From CAYMGQ01 sp964390055 (GTDB taxonomy: Bacteria > Bacillota > Clostridia > Peptostreptococcales > Natronincolaceae): 64,000 nucleotides of DNA. Where the stretch lies: the NCBI GenBank assembly GCA_964390055.1, contig CAYMGQ010000002.1:62001-126000 (forward strand). The letters run 5' to 3'. Shown piece by piece: positions 26,588-35,560 of the stretch. Position numbers and translations under genes: made by a program. Within the stretch, counting starts at the first letter, position 1, and each line of letters starts with the position of its first letter. The notes beneath the pieces were generated by a model, which saw only the letters and a list, made by a program, of their open reading frames with translations, did not search any database and was not told where the DNA came from.

Positions 26588-27838
26588 TTATAGGCTACGA
26601 ATATCAGCCCCAACCGAATTTAGTTCTTTAGCTATGTTGTCGTACCCCCTGCAAATATGGTCTGCATTTTTTACTATTGTCATTCCTTCTGCTGCTAATC
26701 CAGCCAATACTAGGGCAGCTCCTCCTCTTAAATCATTGGCCTTGACTATAGCTCCGGTAAGCCTATCAACACCCTTTATAACTGCTATTCTACCATCAAT
26801 TTTTATATTTGCCCCCATCCTCATCAACTCATAGGCATGTTTGTACCTGTTTTCAAAAATATTTTCCTTTATAATGCTTATACCCTGACTTACTGTCATT
26901 AAAGCCATTATCTGAGATTGCATATCTGTTGGAAATCCAGGATATGGCATGGTTTTAATGGATTCTATTCCTAACAAATTCTCTGGTGCACTTAGGCTGA
27001 TTTCATCGGGGCTATAAATAATTTTGCAACCTGCTTCCTTCAATTTTGCAATTGTGGCCTGAAAATGTTGAGGGATCACATTTTTTAGTTGTATCTTTCC
27101 TCTGGTGATTGCAGCTGCAACTAAATAGGTACCAGCAACAATCCTATCAGGTATAATAGTATGTTCCACTGAATTAAGATTTTCCACTCCCTCAATCATA
27201 ATAGTATTGCTTCCAGCCCCAGTAACCCTTCCCCCTATCGCATTTAAAAAGTCTTGTAAATCCTTTATCTCTGGCTCTCTTGCAGCATTTGTAATTGTGG
27301 TTATACCCTTTGCCTTGATTGCTGCCAACATAATGTTTTCAGTGGCACCAACACTGGGAAAGTCTAGATGTATATCATTTCCCTTTAACTCCTTAGTTTT
27401 ACAGATTAAGAAACCATGATTTTCTTTAATCTGGGCCCCCATCTCTTTTAATGATTTTAAATGCAAATCGATTGGTCTTGGCCCAATCTCACAGCCTCCC
27501 GGATAGCTTACTATTGTCTCCCCACATCTACCTAGCATTGCTCCTAAAAATATAATAGATGACCGCATTTCCCTTACCAATTCCTCAGGAATAACGTGGT
27601 TATTTACCCCCTTGGAATCCACAATTATTGTTTTATCTTCTCTCTTTACATTGCAACCTACCGCCCTTAAAATTCCTTTCATTATTTTAACATCGGATAA
27701 TGCTGGTATATTATGAATAACATTTGTGCTACCATTTAAAACAGTGGCAGCTAAAATTGGTAAAACAGAATTTTTTGCCCCACTGACATTTAGTTGACCC
27801 TGAATCTTATTGCCACCATGAATTAGCAACTTACTCAC
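26588..27838 (-). CDS. murA: UDP-N-acetylglucosamine 1-carboxyvinyltransferase
   Basis: MurA moves enolpyruvate from PEP to UDP-GlcNAc, the first committed step of peptidoglycan synthesis. NSVLPILAATVL with the conserved Lys-Asn region, the catalytic-loop Cys in LGRCGETIVSYPGGCEIGPRPID, and the C-terminal RGGAALVLAGLAAEG are present. GTG at 27836-27838 (VSKLLIHGGNK) best matches the family and follows GGGGGTG; the frame is open to 27853. In the loop PGGCEIG the Cys that fosfomycin would attack is present. Confidence 0.95.
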   Translation of the reverse strand: MSKLLIHGGNKIQGQLNVSGAKNSVLPILAATVLNGSTNVIHNIPALSDVKIMKGILRAVGCNVKREDKTIIVDSKGVNNHVIPEELVREMRSSIIFLGAMLGRCGETIVSYPGGCEIGPRPIDLHLKSLKEMGAQIKENHGFLICKTKELKGNDIHLDFPSVGATENIMLAAIKAKGITTITNAAREPEIKDLQDFLNAIGGRVTGAGSNTIMIEGVENLNSVEHTIIPDRIVAGTYLVAAAITRGKIQLKNVIPQHFQATIAKLKEAGCKIIYSPDEISLSAPENLLGIESIKTMPYPGFPTDMQSQIMALMTVSQGISIIKENIFENRYKHAYELMRMGANIKIDGRIAVIKGVDRLTGAIVKANDLRGGAALVLAGLAAEGMTIVKNADHICRGYDNIAKELNSVGADIRSL

Positions 27839-27957
27839 CCCAGGCACCCCCAAAAAGCAATTAGTATTATATGAAAATTAAGCATTGTATTATAAAACAA
27901 ATATATAATCATAATATGCGGGGACACCCAAGGTGTTTCTTAAAATTTTTCCTTTTG

Positions 27958-29052
27958 TTATAAAAGCCTTATAATTTCATCATATATTAAGTCATCTGCA
28001 TGTCTTTGCGATAAGCCAAGACTAGATTTTTTCATACTTTCAAGCATTTTTGGATTAGTTAGAATCTTTTTGATACTATTGTAGAGTTCTCTAGGATTTA
28101 AATCTTTTTCTTTAATGACTAGGGCAGCACCTTTTTCTTCTAAAGTCCTGGCATTGTATTCCTGGTGATTTTCGGCCGTATAGGCCTTTGGTATTAAAAT
28201 TGCAGGTTTGCCCACGGCATTTATTTCAGTTATTGTTATTGCCCCAGCACTGCAGACAATTAAATCGCAGGATTTAAGGGCATGGGCCATATCGTCTATG
28301 TATTCTACTATCTTGTTATTTCCTATGGTTCCTTTGTGTTTTTCACTTATATTTTTAATTTTATTATAATGATTTTTTCCCGTGACTAGCAATATTTCAA
28401 AAAAATTTTGAGGGTAATCAATCATCATTTCCATGACTGCCTGATTGATACTAATAGAACCTCCGCTACCGCCAACAATTAATACCAGGGGTTTTCCGCC
28501 ATGACTTTTATGTTTTTTTGCTTCCGCTAAAGCTGGATTTTCGAAAAAATCTTTTCTGATAGGGTTGCCGGTTAAAACTAAATTATCTTTATTTTTGAAA
28601 TGTCTTCTGCTTTCTTGGAAACTAATAGCCACTTTATTTACATACTTGTTTAAAATTTTATTTGTTAAACCAGGATAAACATTTTGTTCATGAATCAAAG
28701 TCTTAATACCCATCTTTGATGCTATATATACTACAGGCCCACTCACAAATCCCCCAGTACCAATTACTATATCTGGTTTGAATTTTCTTATAATTTTTCT
28801 GGCCTGCCATAGTGCCCCAATTAGCATTGCTCCACTTTTCAAATTATGTAATGAAAGCTTGCGTTTTAAATAGCTTACCCTTATATTACTGATATTGTAA
28901 CCGGCCTTGGGTACTATATCATTCTCCAGGCCATTTTTACCACCAATAAATAGAATCTCAGCATGGGGGACCCTTGATCTAATTACATTTGCAACGGCAA
29001 TTGCAGGGTATATATGTCCTCCCGTGCCACCTCCACTGATAATCACCCTCAC
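27958..29052 (-). CDS. murG: Lipid II synthase MurG
   Basis: MurG adds GlcNAc to lipid I on the inner membrane face to give lipid II. Visible are the glycine-rich loop SGGGTGGHIYPA, GTGGFVSGPVV, HEQNVYPG, LVVGGSGGS-like VGGSGGSISINQ and the C-terminal sugar-binding PAILIPKAYTAENHQEYNA. I prefer GTG at 29050-29052, nine bases after GGAG; TTG at 29059-29061 is also possible. The gene lies tightly behind ftsW/spoVE. Confidence 0.96.
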   Translation of the reverse strand: MRVIISGGGTGGHIYPAIAVANVIRSRVPHAEILFIGGKNGLENDIVPKAGYNISNIRVSYLKRKLSLHNLKSGAMLIGALWQARKIIRKFKPDIVIGTGGFVSGPVVYIASKMGIKTLIHEQNVYPGLTNKILNKYVNKVAISFQESRRHFKNKDNLVLTGNPIRKDFFENPALAEAKKHKSHGGKPLVLIVGGSGGSISINQAVMEMMIDYPQNFFEILLVTGKNHYNKIKNISEKHKGTIGNNKIVEYIDDMAHALKSCDLIVCSAGAITITEINAVGKPAILIPKAYTAENHQEYNARTLEEKGAALVIKEKDLNPRELYNSIKKILTNPKMLESMKKSSLGLSQRHADDLIYDEIIRLL

Positions 29053-29057
29053 TTTTT

Positions 29058-30176
29058 TCAACTCCTATTTATATTTGTATACTTAGATATGTTTAACAAA
29101 ATTCCAGTTGATGCCATAAACATGGCCAAGGCATTTCCCCCATAGCTAATAAAGGGCAGGGGGATACCAGTAACGGGTATAGATGAGGTTGCTACTGCTA
29201 TATTTACTGTAACTTGAACAATAATCATGGTGATAATCCCTGTAGCAAGTAAACAGGATAATAAATCGGGTGCATATATTGCTATCCGTATCCCTCTCCA
29301 GATTAATATCATAAATAATAACATAATTACAAGGCCACCAATAAAGCCCAGTTCTTCCCCTATAATAGCAAATATAAAGTCATTTTGCGGTTCAGGTAAA
29401 TAAAAATGTTTCTGAACACTTCTCCCCAATCCACGGCCAAAAAGCCCTCCAGATCCCAATGCTAATAAAGATTGTACTGCCTGAAAGCCACTATCTGTAG
29501 GATCCGCCCAGGGATCTAAAAAAGCAGTAATTCTTCTGGCTTTATAACCTTTGCCACTAAGAAATATATATATAAGACCTCCAACCAGACCACTAAGCCC
29601 CACTGTTGTTACTCCAATAAAGTGACTAAGTTTCATCCCACCAACAAAAACCATCCCCAAAATTATCACAACAATAACAAGAGCTGTACTAAAATCTGGT
29701 TGTTTTTTAATTAAAATAAAGAAAAGCCCAGCTAAAAGTAGGTAGGGAACAACCCCATAAAAAAAGCTCCCCATATGTTTGTGCTTTCTGGTAATACTAG
29801 TAGCAACAAAAATAATAACTGCTAGTTTGGCAATTTCTGAAGGCATTATAGTAACTGTTTTTACACCTAGCCATCTTTGAGCCCCATTAATCTCTATTCC
29901 AATTGGGGTTAAAACAAGTATTAATAAAATAATACTAGCCAACAAAATATAATTAGCATACTTTGCCCAGTTCTGGTAATTGACCCCAGCACAAAAATAC
30001 ATGGCTATTATACCGACAGCGGCCCAAACTAATATTCTTTTCAAAAAGTAGTAGCCATCTCCCTGCCTTACCATGGCTGAGGAAAAACTGGAACTGAAAA
30101 TCATAATAATACCAATTGTAACTAATAGAGCAACTGTAATAATAATTATAAAATCATAAGGATTCCTTTTCCCCAT
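29058..30176 (-). CDS. spoVE: SEDS-family peptidoglycan glycosyltransferase FtsW/SpoVE
   Basis: The 372-residue protein has about ten membrane segments and the SEDS motifs QPDFSTALVI, QKHFYLPEPQNDFIFAIIGEELGF and TGIPLPFISYGG. SEDS proteins polymerise glycan strands with a partner class B PBP; the partner here is probably the nearby SpoVD-like PBP. In Firmicutes this position is called spoVE or ftsW and the two cannot be told apart by sequence alone. It overlaps the end of murD. Confidence 0.94.
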   Translation of the reverse strand: MGKRNPYDFIIIITVALLVTIGIIMIFSSSFSSAMVRQGDGYYFLKRILVWAAVGIIAMYFCAGVNYQNWAKYANYILLASIILLILVLTPIGIEINGAQRWLGVKTVTIMPSEIAKLAVIIFVATSITRKHKHMGSFFYGVVPYLLLAGLFFILIKKQPDFSTALVIVVIILGMVFVGGMKLSHFIGVTTVGLSGLVGGLIYIFLSGKGYKARRITAFLDPWADPTDSGFQAVQSLLALGSGGLFGRGLGRSVQKHFYLPEPQNDFIFAIIGEELGFIGGLVIMLLFMILIWRGIRIAIYAPDLLSCLLATGIITMIIVQVTVNIAVATSSIPVTGIPLPFISYGGNALAMFMASTGILLNISKYTNINRS

Positions 30177-31545
30177 TTTTGGCCCTCCTTATATTTCTAA
30201 CTATCTCCTTAAAATGATTGCCTCTTTCCTCAAAGTTTCTATACATATCCCAACTAGCACATGCTGGAGAGAACAAGATAGTATCGCCTATATCTCCTAA
30301 GGCATATGCGTTTAATACAGCTTCCTCTAGGTCTTTAACCATTGTTACATTCTCGAATCCTAAATCCTCGCTTGCCTTAACTAACTTGCTGGCTGTTTCT
30401 CCATAGACAAATAAGGCCTTCACCCTAGTTTGAAAAGAATTGATAAGTTGGTGAAATTGGCTACCTTTATCTAATCCGCCAGCCAAGAGAATAATGGAAT
30501 TATCTATAGCCTCTATAGCCTTTATGCTAGCATCTATATTAGTAGCCTTGGAGTCATTAATAAATCTTACCCCCCCATGGGTGGCAACATATTCAATCCT
30601 ATGTTCTACCCCCTCAAAATTTTTTAAAGCATTCCTTATATAATCAGCCCTGATTCCATAAATTAATGCGATAGCTGTTGCAGCCAAAGCATTCTCTAGG
30701 TTGTGTTTACCTGGGATTTTTATATCATTAATATCAATTATTTTATGTTTTTCTCCCTTGTCAGCATATATAATCCCATCATTTTCAACAAATACTCCTT
30801 CATCTAGTAAAACTCTACGGCTAAAAAATATTCTTTTGCCTGCCAGTCCATGACTAGCCTCTCTACATTGCTTATCATCATAATTTATAATTGAAAAATC
30901 ATTGTAATCCTGATTTTTAAATATTTTAAATTTTTCTTTTATGTAGTTTGCATACGTTCTGTGCCTATTAAGATGGTCTGGGGTCAAATTTAGTAGGACG
31001 GCAATTTTAGGATGAAAATCGACAATGCTTTCTAACTGAAAGCTACTTGTTTCCATAATCATTACATCCCCTTTATTAGTATCCAATGCCTGTGATATAG
31101 CTGGAATACCAATGTTGCCAACTACTGGTGCATTTATCCCAGCTTTTTTGAAAATTTCCCCTACCAGTGCTGTGGTTGTTGTTTTACCATTTGTCCCCGT
31201 AATAGCAATAATGACTGCCTTAGTTAGCCTATATGCCAGCTCTATTTCACCTATTATCTCTACATTTAACTTCTTTAATGCCCTGACAAAGGGATTTTTT
31301 AAATCTATACCAGGGGAAAGTACAATTAAATCTAATGGTCCTAATTCTTCTAAATCTTTGGGATGCCCGCCAAGTATAGTATCAAACTCCAAGCCAGATA
31401 GCTGGTCAAGATTATCTTTTAATTCTATTTTACTTTTAATATCATTTATTATTACTCTCGCCCCTAGTTTACACAGACTTTCTACCAAGGGTACTCCCGT
31501 TACGGCTAAACCCACTACCAACACACGCTTATTTTTGAGTTTCAT
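30154..31545 (-). CDS. murD: UDP-N-acetylmuramoylalanine-D-glutamate ligase
   Basis: MurD adds D-Glu to UDP-MurNAc-L-Ala. The N-terminal Rossmann domain (KRVLVVGLAVTGVP), ATPase P-loop (ITGTNGKTTTTAL), MNLTPDHL-like LNLTPDHLNRH and the C-terminal NDSKATN motif are present. ATG at 31543-31545 (MKLKNKRVLVVG) follows AGAGGTT; the frame is open to 31614. Confidence 0.97.
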   Translation of the reverse strand: MKLKNKRVLVVGLAVTGVPLVESLCKLGARVIINDIKSKIELKDNLDQLSGLEFDTILGGHPKDLEELGPLDLIVLSPGIDLKNPFVRALKKLNVEIIGEIELAYRLTKAVIIAITGTNGKTTTTALVGEIFKKAGINAPVVGNIGIPAISQALDTNKGDVMIMETSSFQLESIVDFHPKIAVLLNLTPDHLNRHRTYANYIKEKFKIFKNQDYNDFSIINYDDKQCREASHGLAGKRIFFSRRVLLDEGVFVENDGIIYADKGEKHKIIDINDIKIPGKHNLENALAATAIALIYGIRADYIRNALKNFEGVEHRIEYVATHGGVRFINDSKATNIDASIKAIEAIDNSIILLAGGLDKGSQFHQLINSFQTRVKALFVYGETASKLVKASEDLGFENVTMVKDLEEAVLNAYALGDIGDTILFSPACASWDMYRNFEERGNHFKEIVRNIRRAKNGEKESL

Positions 31546-31562
31546 TTCTTTAAACCTCTTTT

Positions 31563-32558
31563 CTAATGTATAGCTAAGACCCCTATTAGGCATAAAATTA
31601 CAGTAGTTACCCAAAACACGGTTACTATCTTAGTTTCAGCCCATCCGCTTAGTTCATAGTGGTGGTGGAGGGGACTCATTTTAAAAATCCTTTTGCCGGT
31701 GCTTTTAAAGGAAATAACCTGTAGAATAACCGACAGGGATTCCACAAAATATATACCACCAACAATGGGTATTATTAATGGTAGATTCATTAATATTGCT
31801 ACCGTAGACACTGCACCACCTAAGGCCAAAGATCCTGTATCACCCATGAAAACCTGAGCAGGATGAGTATTATATCTTAAAAAACCTAGGCAGGCCCCTG
31901 TTACTGCACTTGCAAAAACCCCCAAACTTGTGTATCCCCAATTCATGGCTAGTAGGCTAAAAAAAGCGGTAATAATTAGTGTTACACCCGATGCCAGCCC
32001 ATCTAGACCATCAGTTAAATTAACACTATTTACTGTAGCCACTACCACGAACACAATAAAGGGAATATAGAGAAATCCCAACTCCAAATATTGGGGAATT
32101 ATTATGTTGCCAACTTGTAAGGATCCCTTCACAAAGGGGATTATTATTTTTGTTCCCACCGAGGATACGCTGGACTGATAAATTGCTAAAAAAGCTGCCA
32201 CCAGCATTTGTAAAACTAGTTTTTGATAAACTCTTAACCCTAGATTTCTCCTTAAAACCACCTTTATAAAATCATCAATAAAGCCAATTATTCCAAAAGC
32301 GATAGTAACAGCTAGGGCAACTAAGAGGTCATTATTTATAATTCCCGCGGTAAAACTTGTAATAACAATGGAAAGAATGATTATTATTCCTCCTATGGTT
32401 GGGGTACCACTTTTGGCCATATGGCTCTGGGGTCCCTCTTCTCTAATAGTTTGCCTAACTTTTAATTTTCTCAAAAAGGGTATCACCAATGGCCCTAGTA
32501 TTAATGTAATAAAAAAGGCGATAATTATTGTATATATTAACTGTTTTTGCTGCAACAT
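31563..32558 (-). CDS. mraY: Phospho-N-acetylmuramoyl-pentapeptide transferase
   Basis: MraY attaches phospho-MurNAc-pentapeptide to undecaprenyl phosphate to form lipid I. It has about ten membrane segments and the family motifs SGTPTIGGI, FIDDFIK, NSVNLTDGLDGLASG and the cytoplasmic HHHYELSGWAE loop. The start is ATG at 32556-32558 (MLQQKQLIY) after GAGGAG; the frame is open to 32591. Confidence 0.97.
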   Translation of the reverse strand: MLQQKQLIYTIIIAFFITLILGPLVIPFLRKLKVRQTIREEGPQSHMAKSGTPTIGGIIIILSIVITSFTAGIINNDLLVALAVTIAFGIIGFIDDFIKVVLRRNLGLRVYQKLVLQMLVAAFLAIYQSSVSSVGTKIIIPFVKGSLQVGNIIIPQYLELGFLYIPFIVFVVVATVNSVNLTDGLDGLASGVTLIITAFFSLLAMNWGYTSLGVFASAVTGACLGFLRYNTHPAQVFMGDTGSLALGGAVSTVAILMNLPLIIPIVGGIYFVESLSVILQVISFKSTGKRIFKMSPLHHHYELSGWAETKIVTVFWVTTVILCLIGVLAIH

Positions 32559-32562
32559 CCAA

Positions 32563-33951
32563 TTAACTCCTCTCTTGTAGATAATGTACAATCTCTTCCA
32601 TTGTCATACCTCTAGAACCCTTTACTAATATAATATCTTTCTTTTTCACCAACCCTCCTAATAGTCTTATTACCTGGTCATTTGTCATTGTCCTATAAAT
32701 TTGATTTGGGTCCATTCCCATAGCAATTGCTTCATTTGCAATTTCCTCAGCCATTTGCCCCACTGTAATTAATATATCAACACCATCCCCTATATATTTT
32801 CCTACATTCCTGTGTGCCTCGCGGGAAAACTCCCCCAACTCAAACATATTGCCTAAAATGGCTATTTTTCTCTCTCCATCCATGCTTCTTAATATGTCCA
32901 AGGCTGCTTTCATTGAATCAGGGCTAGCATTATATGCATCGTTAATAACCTTGACCCCATTAAATATTTTGCTTTCCATCCTCATCCTACTAGGGGTGTA
33001 ATTCTCCAATCCTAATTTGATTTTTTCAACATCCATCTTAAAATAGTTCCCTATCCAAATGGCTGCCATGGCATTGTATACATTATGTATGCCGGGCTCT
33101 TTTATTCTAAAATATGATTCTTTACCATCAAGTTTTATGAAAAAACTGTAACCTTTCTCACCTAAGTTTTCTAACCTTTTTGGATAAAAGTCATTTTCTT
33201 CTGATAAACCAAAAAATATTTTTTGATAGGGAGCTTCTTCATCTTTAATGGTAGATAAGTAATCATTATCACCATTTAACAATAAGTAATCTCCTTCTCC
33301 TAAATAGTCTGCAAGCTCTAATTTTGCCCTCATAATATTGTCCCGACTTCCCAATCTTCCAATATGGGACATACCAATATTGGTTATGACACCTATATGG
33401 GGTTTGACAATACGGCTAAGTTCAGAAATTTCCCCCAAACCCGTCATCCCCATTTCCAAAACCCCTATTTGGTGTTCCTCCTTTAAATTTAATATAGTTA
33501 GGGGTAGGCCAATATGATTGTTGAAGTTGCCAATATTCTTTAGCACATTAAATTTTTCCAATAAAACATCACTAATTATGTCCTTAGTAGAGGTTTTGCC
33601 AGTGCTACCTGTTACAGCAATAAGTGGTATATTAAATAAATTCCTATATGCCATGCTAATGTCTTGTAGTGCCCTTAGGCTATCGGCTACCTCTATAATG
33701 TAGATATCCTTAAGTTTATCAAAGTCTATATTTTTGCCTTTTTCATAAAGGACTGCATTTGCACCCTTTAATTTAGCATCCAGTAAGAAATTATGTCCAT
33801 CAAATTTGTCTCCTACTAGAGGTATAAATAAAGAGGCGGTTTTTATATCCCTAGAATCTGTGGAAATTCCCATAATTTTATTATTTTTACCCCTTTGTAT
33901 TATTTTACCCCCGCTAGCCTTTACAATCATACCTATATTTTGTGTAAGCAC
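32563..33951 (-). CDS. murF: UDP-MurNAc-tripeptide D-alanyl-D-alanine ligase
   Basis: MurF adds D-Ala-D-Ala to the UDP-MurNAc tripeptide. It shows the P-loop VTGSTGKTSTKD, the domain 1 motif STDSRDIKTASLFIPLVGDKFDGH and the C-terminal NDAYNASPDSM. At 462 residues it is full length. The GTG start at 33949-33951 follows GGGAGG and lies inside the end of murE, so translation is probably coupled. Confidence 0.97.
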   Translation of the reverse strand: MLTQNIGMIVKASGGKIIQRGKNNKIMGISTDSRDIKTASLFIPLVGDKFDGHNFLLDAKLKGANAVLYEKGKNIDFDKLKDIYIIEVADSLRALQDISMAYRNLFNIPLIAVTGSTGKTSTKDIISDVLLEKFNVLKNIGNFNNHIGLPLTILNLKEEHQIGVLEMGMTGLGEISELSRIVKPHIGVITNIGMSHIGRLGSRDNIMRAKLELADYLGEGDYLLLNGDNDYLSTIKDEEAPYQKIFFGLSEENDFYPKRLENLGEKGYSFFIKLDGKESYFRIKEPGIHNVYNAMAAIWIGNYFKMDVEKIKLGLENYTPSRMRMESKIFNGVKVINDAYNASPDSMKAALDILRSMDGERKIAILGNMFELGEFSREAHRNVGKYIGDGVDILITVGQMAEEIANEAIAMGMDPNQIYRTMTNDQVIRLLGGLVKKKDIILVKGSRGMTMEEIVHYLQERS

Positions 33952-35411
33952 AATAACCCTGCCTCCCGTCCAGTTTCTAATGCAACCTTTTTATCATCAA
34001 ATTCAAAGTTCTTATTGCCAATAGTTTGATAAGTTTCGTGGCCCTTTCCTGCTATTAATACAATATCTCCTTTTTGGGCCCTTCTTAAGGCCAAAGATAT
34101 AGCTTGCCTACGATCCTCCACTATAAAATATCTTCCCGGTGTTTTTTTTATCCCCTCCTCTATCATAGCCAATATCTCCAAGGGGTTTTCTGTCCTGGGA
34201 TTATCAGAAGTTATTATAGTCAAATCACTATTTTCCCCCGCAATTTCACCCATTACAGCTCTCTTATTTTTGTCCCTATCTCCTCCACAGCCAAAAACTG
34301 TGATCAATTTATTTGCTGCAAATTTTCTAGTGGATTTGAGGAGGTTTTCTAAGGCATCAGGAGTATGCGCATAATCCACAATAACGGCAAACTCTTTAAA
34401 TTCATTAATTAGATCCATCCTTCCCGCTATACCGGCCATATCCCTCAAACCCTCTTGTATAGATTTAAATTCTATGCCCAAGGCATGGGATATGGCTATT
34501 GCAGCCAATGCATTGTAGACAGTGAATATGCCCGGGATACTAATTTCTATTCTACCCCTATAATCTGGGCTATACAACTGGAAGGAGACACCCTTCAAGT
34601 TTAAAGTAATATCCTTGGCCATTATATCAGCCCTATTATCTATTCCATAGGTCAAGAGGGACGTCTTATAATCCTTTATCTCCTTAAATATTATTTTACC
34701 ATGCTTGTCATCGATATTGATAATATTTTTATAAGAAGTTTTACTAAATAGTTTTTTCTTTGAATTCCTATATTCTTCCACCGTATTATGAAAGTCCATA
34801 TGGTCGGAACTAAGGTTAGTTAAAAGTCCTATTCTAAAATTGCTCCCATCCACCCTATTTAATTCTAAGGAATGGGAGGAAACTTCCATAATACAATATT
34901 TAATTTGTTTATTCAGCATTTTGTATAACAAAGCCTGGAAGTCTATAGCCTCGGGGGTTGTTAATTTAGTTTCTATCCTTTTTTCCCCAATCCAATTTGC
35001 AATAGTTCCAATTACACCGACCTTATTGTTAGCCTTTTCAAGTATGTTTTTTACCATATAGCTGGTTGATGTTTTACCATTGGTGCCTGTTATCCCTACT
35101 AATTGTAACTTTTCGCTAGGATAGTCAAAAAATTTGTTGGCAAGGACCGCCATAGCTCTTCTTGTGTTTTTTACCCTAATTACTGTCACATGAGTAATGT
35201 TAGTATCTTCCTCGGTGATTATTGCAATAGCCCCATTAATAATAGCATCCCTTATATACAAATGTCCATCTGTTTTAAATCCCCGGATACAAATAAATAG
35301 GCTATTCTTGCTAACCTTTCTTGAATCATATGCTATTGACTCTACTCCTAGGTCTATGCAACCCCTAATATCTATAATATCCAAATCCATTAACAATTCC
35401 CTTAAGAGCAT
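33933..35411 (-). CDS. murE: UDP-MurNAc-tripeptide synthetase MurE (dcw copy)
   Basis: This MurE carries the standard motifs: P-loop GITGTNGKTSTSY, DYAHTPDALENLL, GCGGDRDKNKR and the DNPR motif (TSDNPRTENP) that marks meso-diaminopimelate specificity. ATG at 35409-35411 follows GGTGGG; the frame is open to 35444. It is the normal cluster copy; a divergent second MurE lies at 5773-7257. It follows spoVD after a hairpin-containing gap. Confidence 0.97.
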   Translation of the reverse strand: MLLRELLMDLDIIDIRGCIDLGVESIAYDSRKVSKNSLFICIRGFKTDGHLYIRDAIINGAIAIITEEDTNITHVTVIRVKNTRRAMAVLANKFFDYPSEKLQLVGITGTNGKTSTSYMVKNILEKANNKVGVIGTIANWIGEKRIETKLTTPEAIDFQALLYKMLNKQIKYCIMEVSSHSLELNRVDGSNFRIGLLTNLSSDHMDFHNTVEEYRNSKKKLFSKTSYKNIINIDDKHGKIIFKEIKDYKTSLLTYGIDNRADIMAKDITLNLKGVSFQLYSPDYRGRIEISIPGIFTVYNALAAIAISHALGIEFKSIQEGLRDMAGIAGRMDLINEFKEFAVIVDYAHTPDALENLLKSTRKFAANKLITVFGCGGDRDKNKRAVMGEIAGENSDLTIITSDNPRTENPLEILAMIEEGIKKTPGRYFIVEDRRQAISLALRRAQKGDIVLIAGKGHETYQTIGNKNFEFDDKKVALETGREAGLLCLHKI

Positions 35412-35487
35412 AAGATTTCCCACCTTCATTGAATTTAAATACAAATTTTTATCTCTAATTTGTTATCAAATAAGTAGGTTTTTTAAA

Positions 35488-35533
35488 GGGCAACTTAAAA
35501 TTAAAGTAAATTTTCTTTAATCTTAGTTGCCCA
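35488..35533 (-). terminator. Long hairpin between spoVD and murE
   Basis: On the minus strand GGGCAACT with a following AT-rich arm pairs with the complementary arm ending AAGTTGCCC, giving a stem of about 18 bp with a small mismatch, then TTTAAAAAA. The weak T run suggests partial termination or mRNA stabilisation rather than a full stop. Confidence 0.55.
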
Positions 35534-35560
35534 TCTTATCTCTAGGTAAATTATAAGCTT

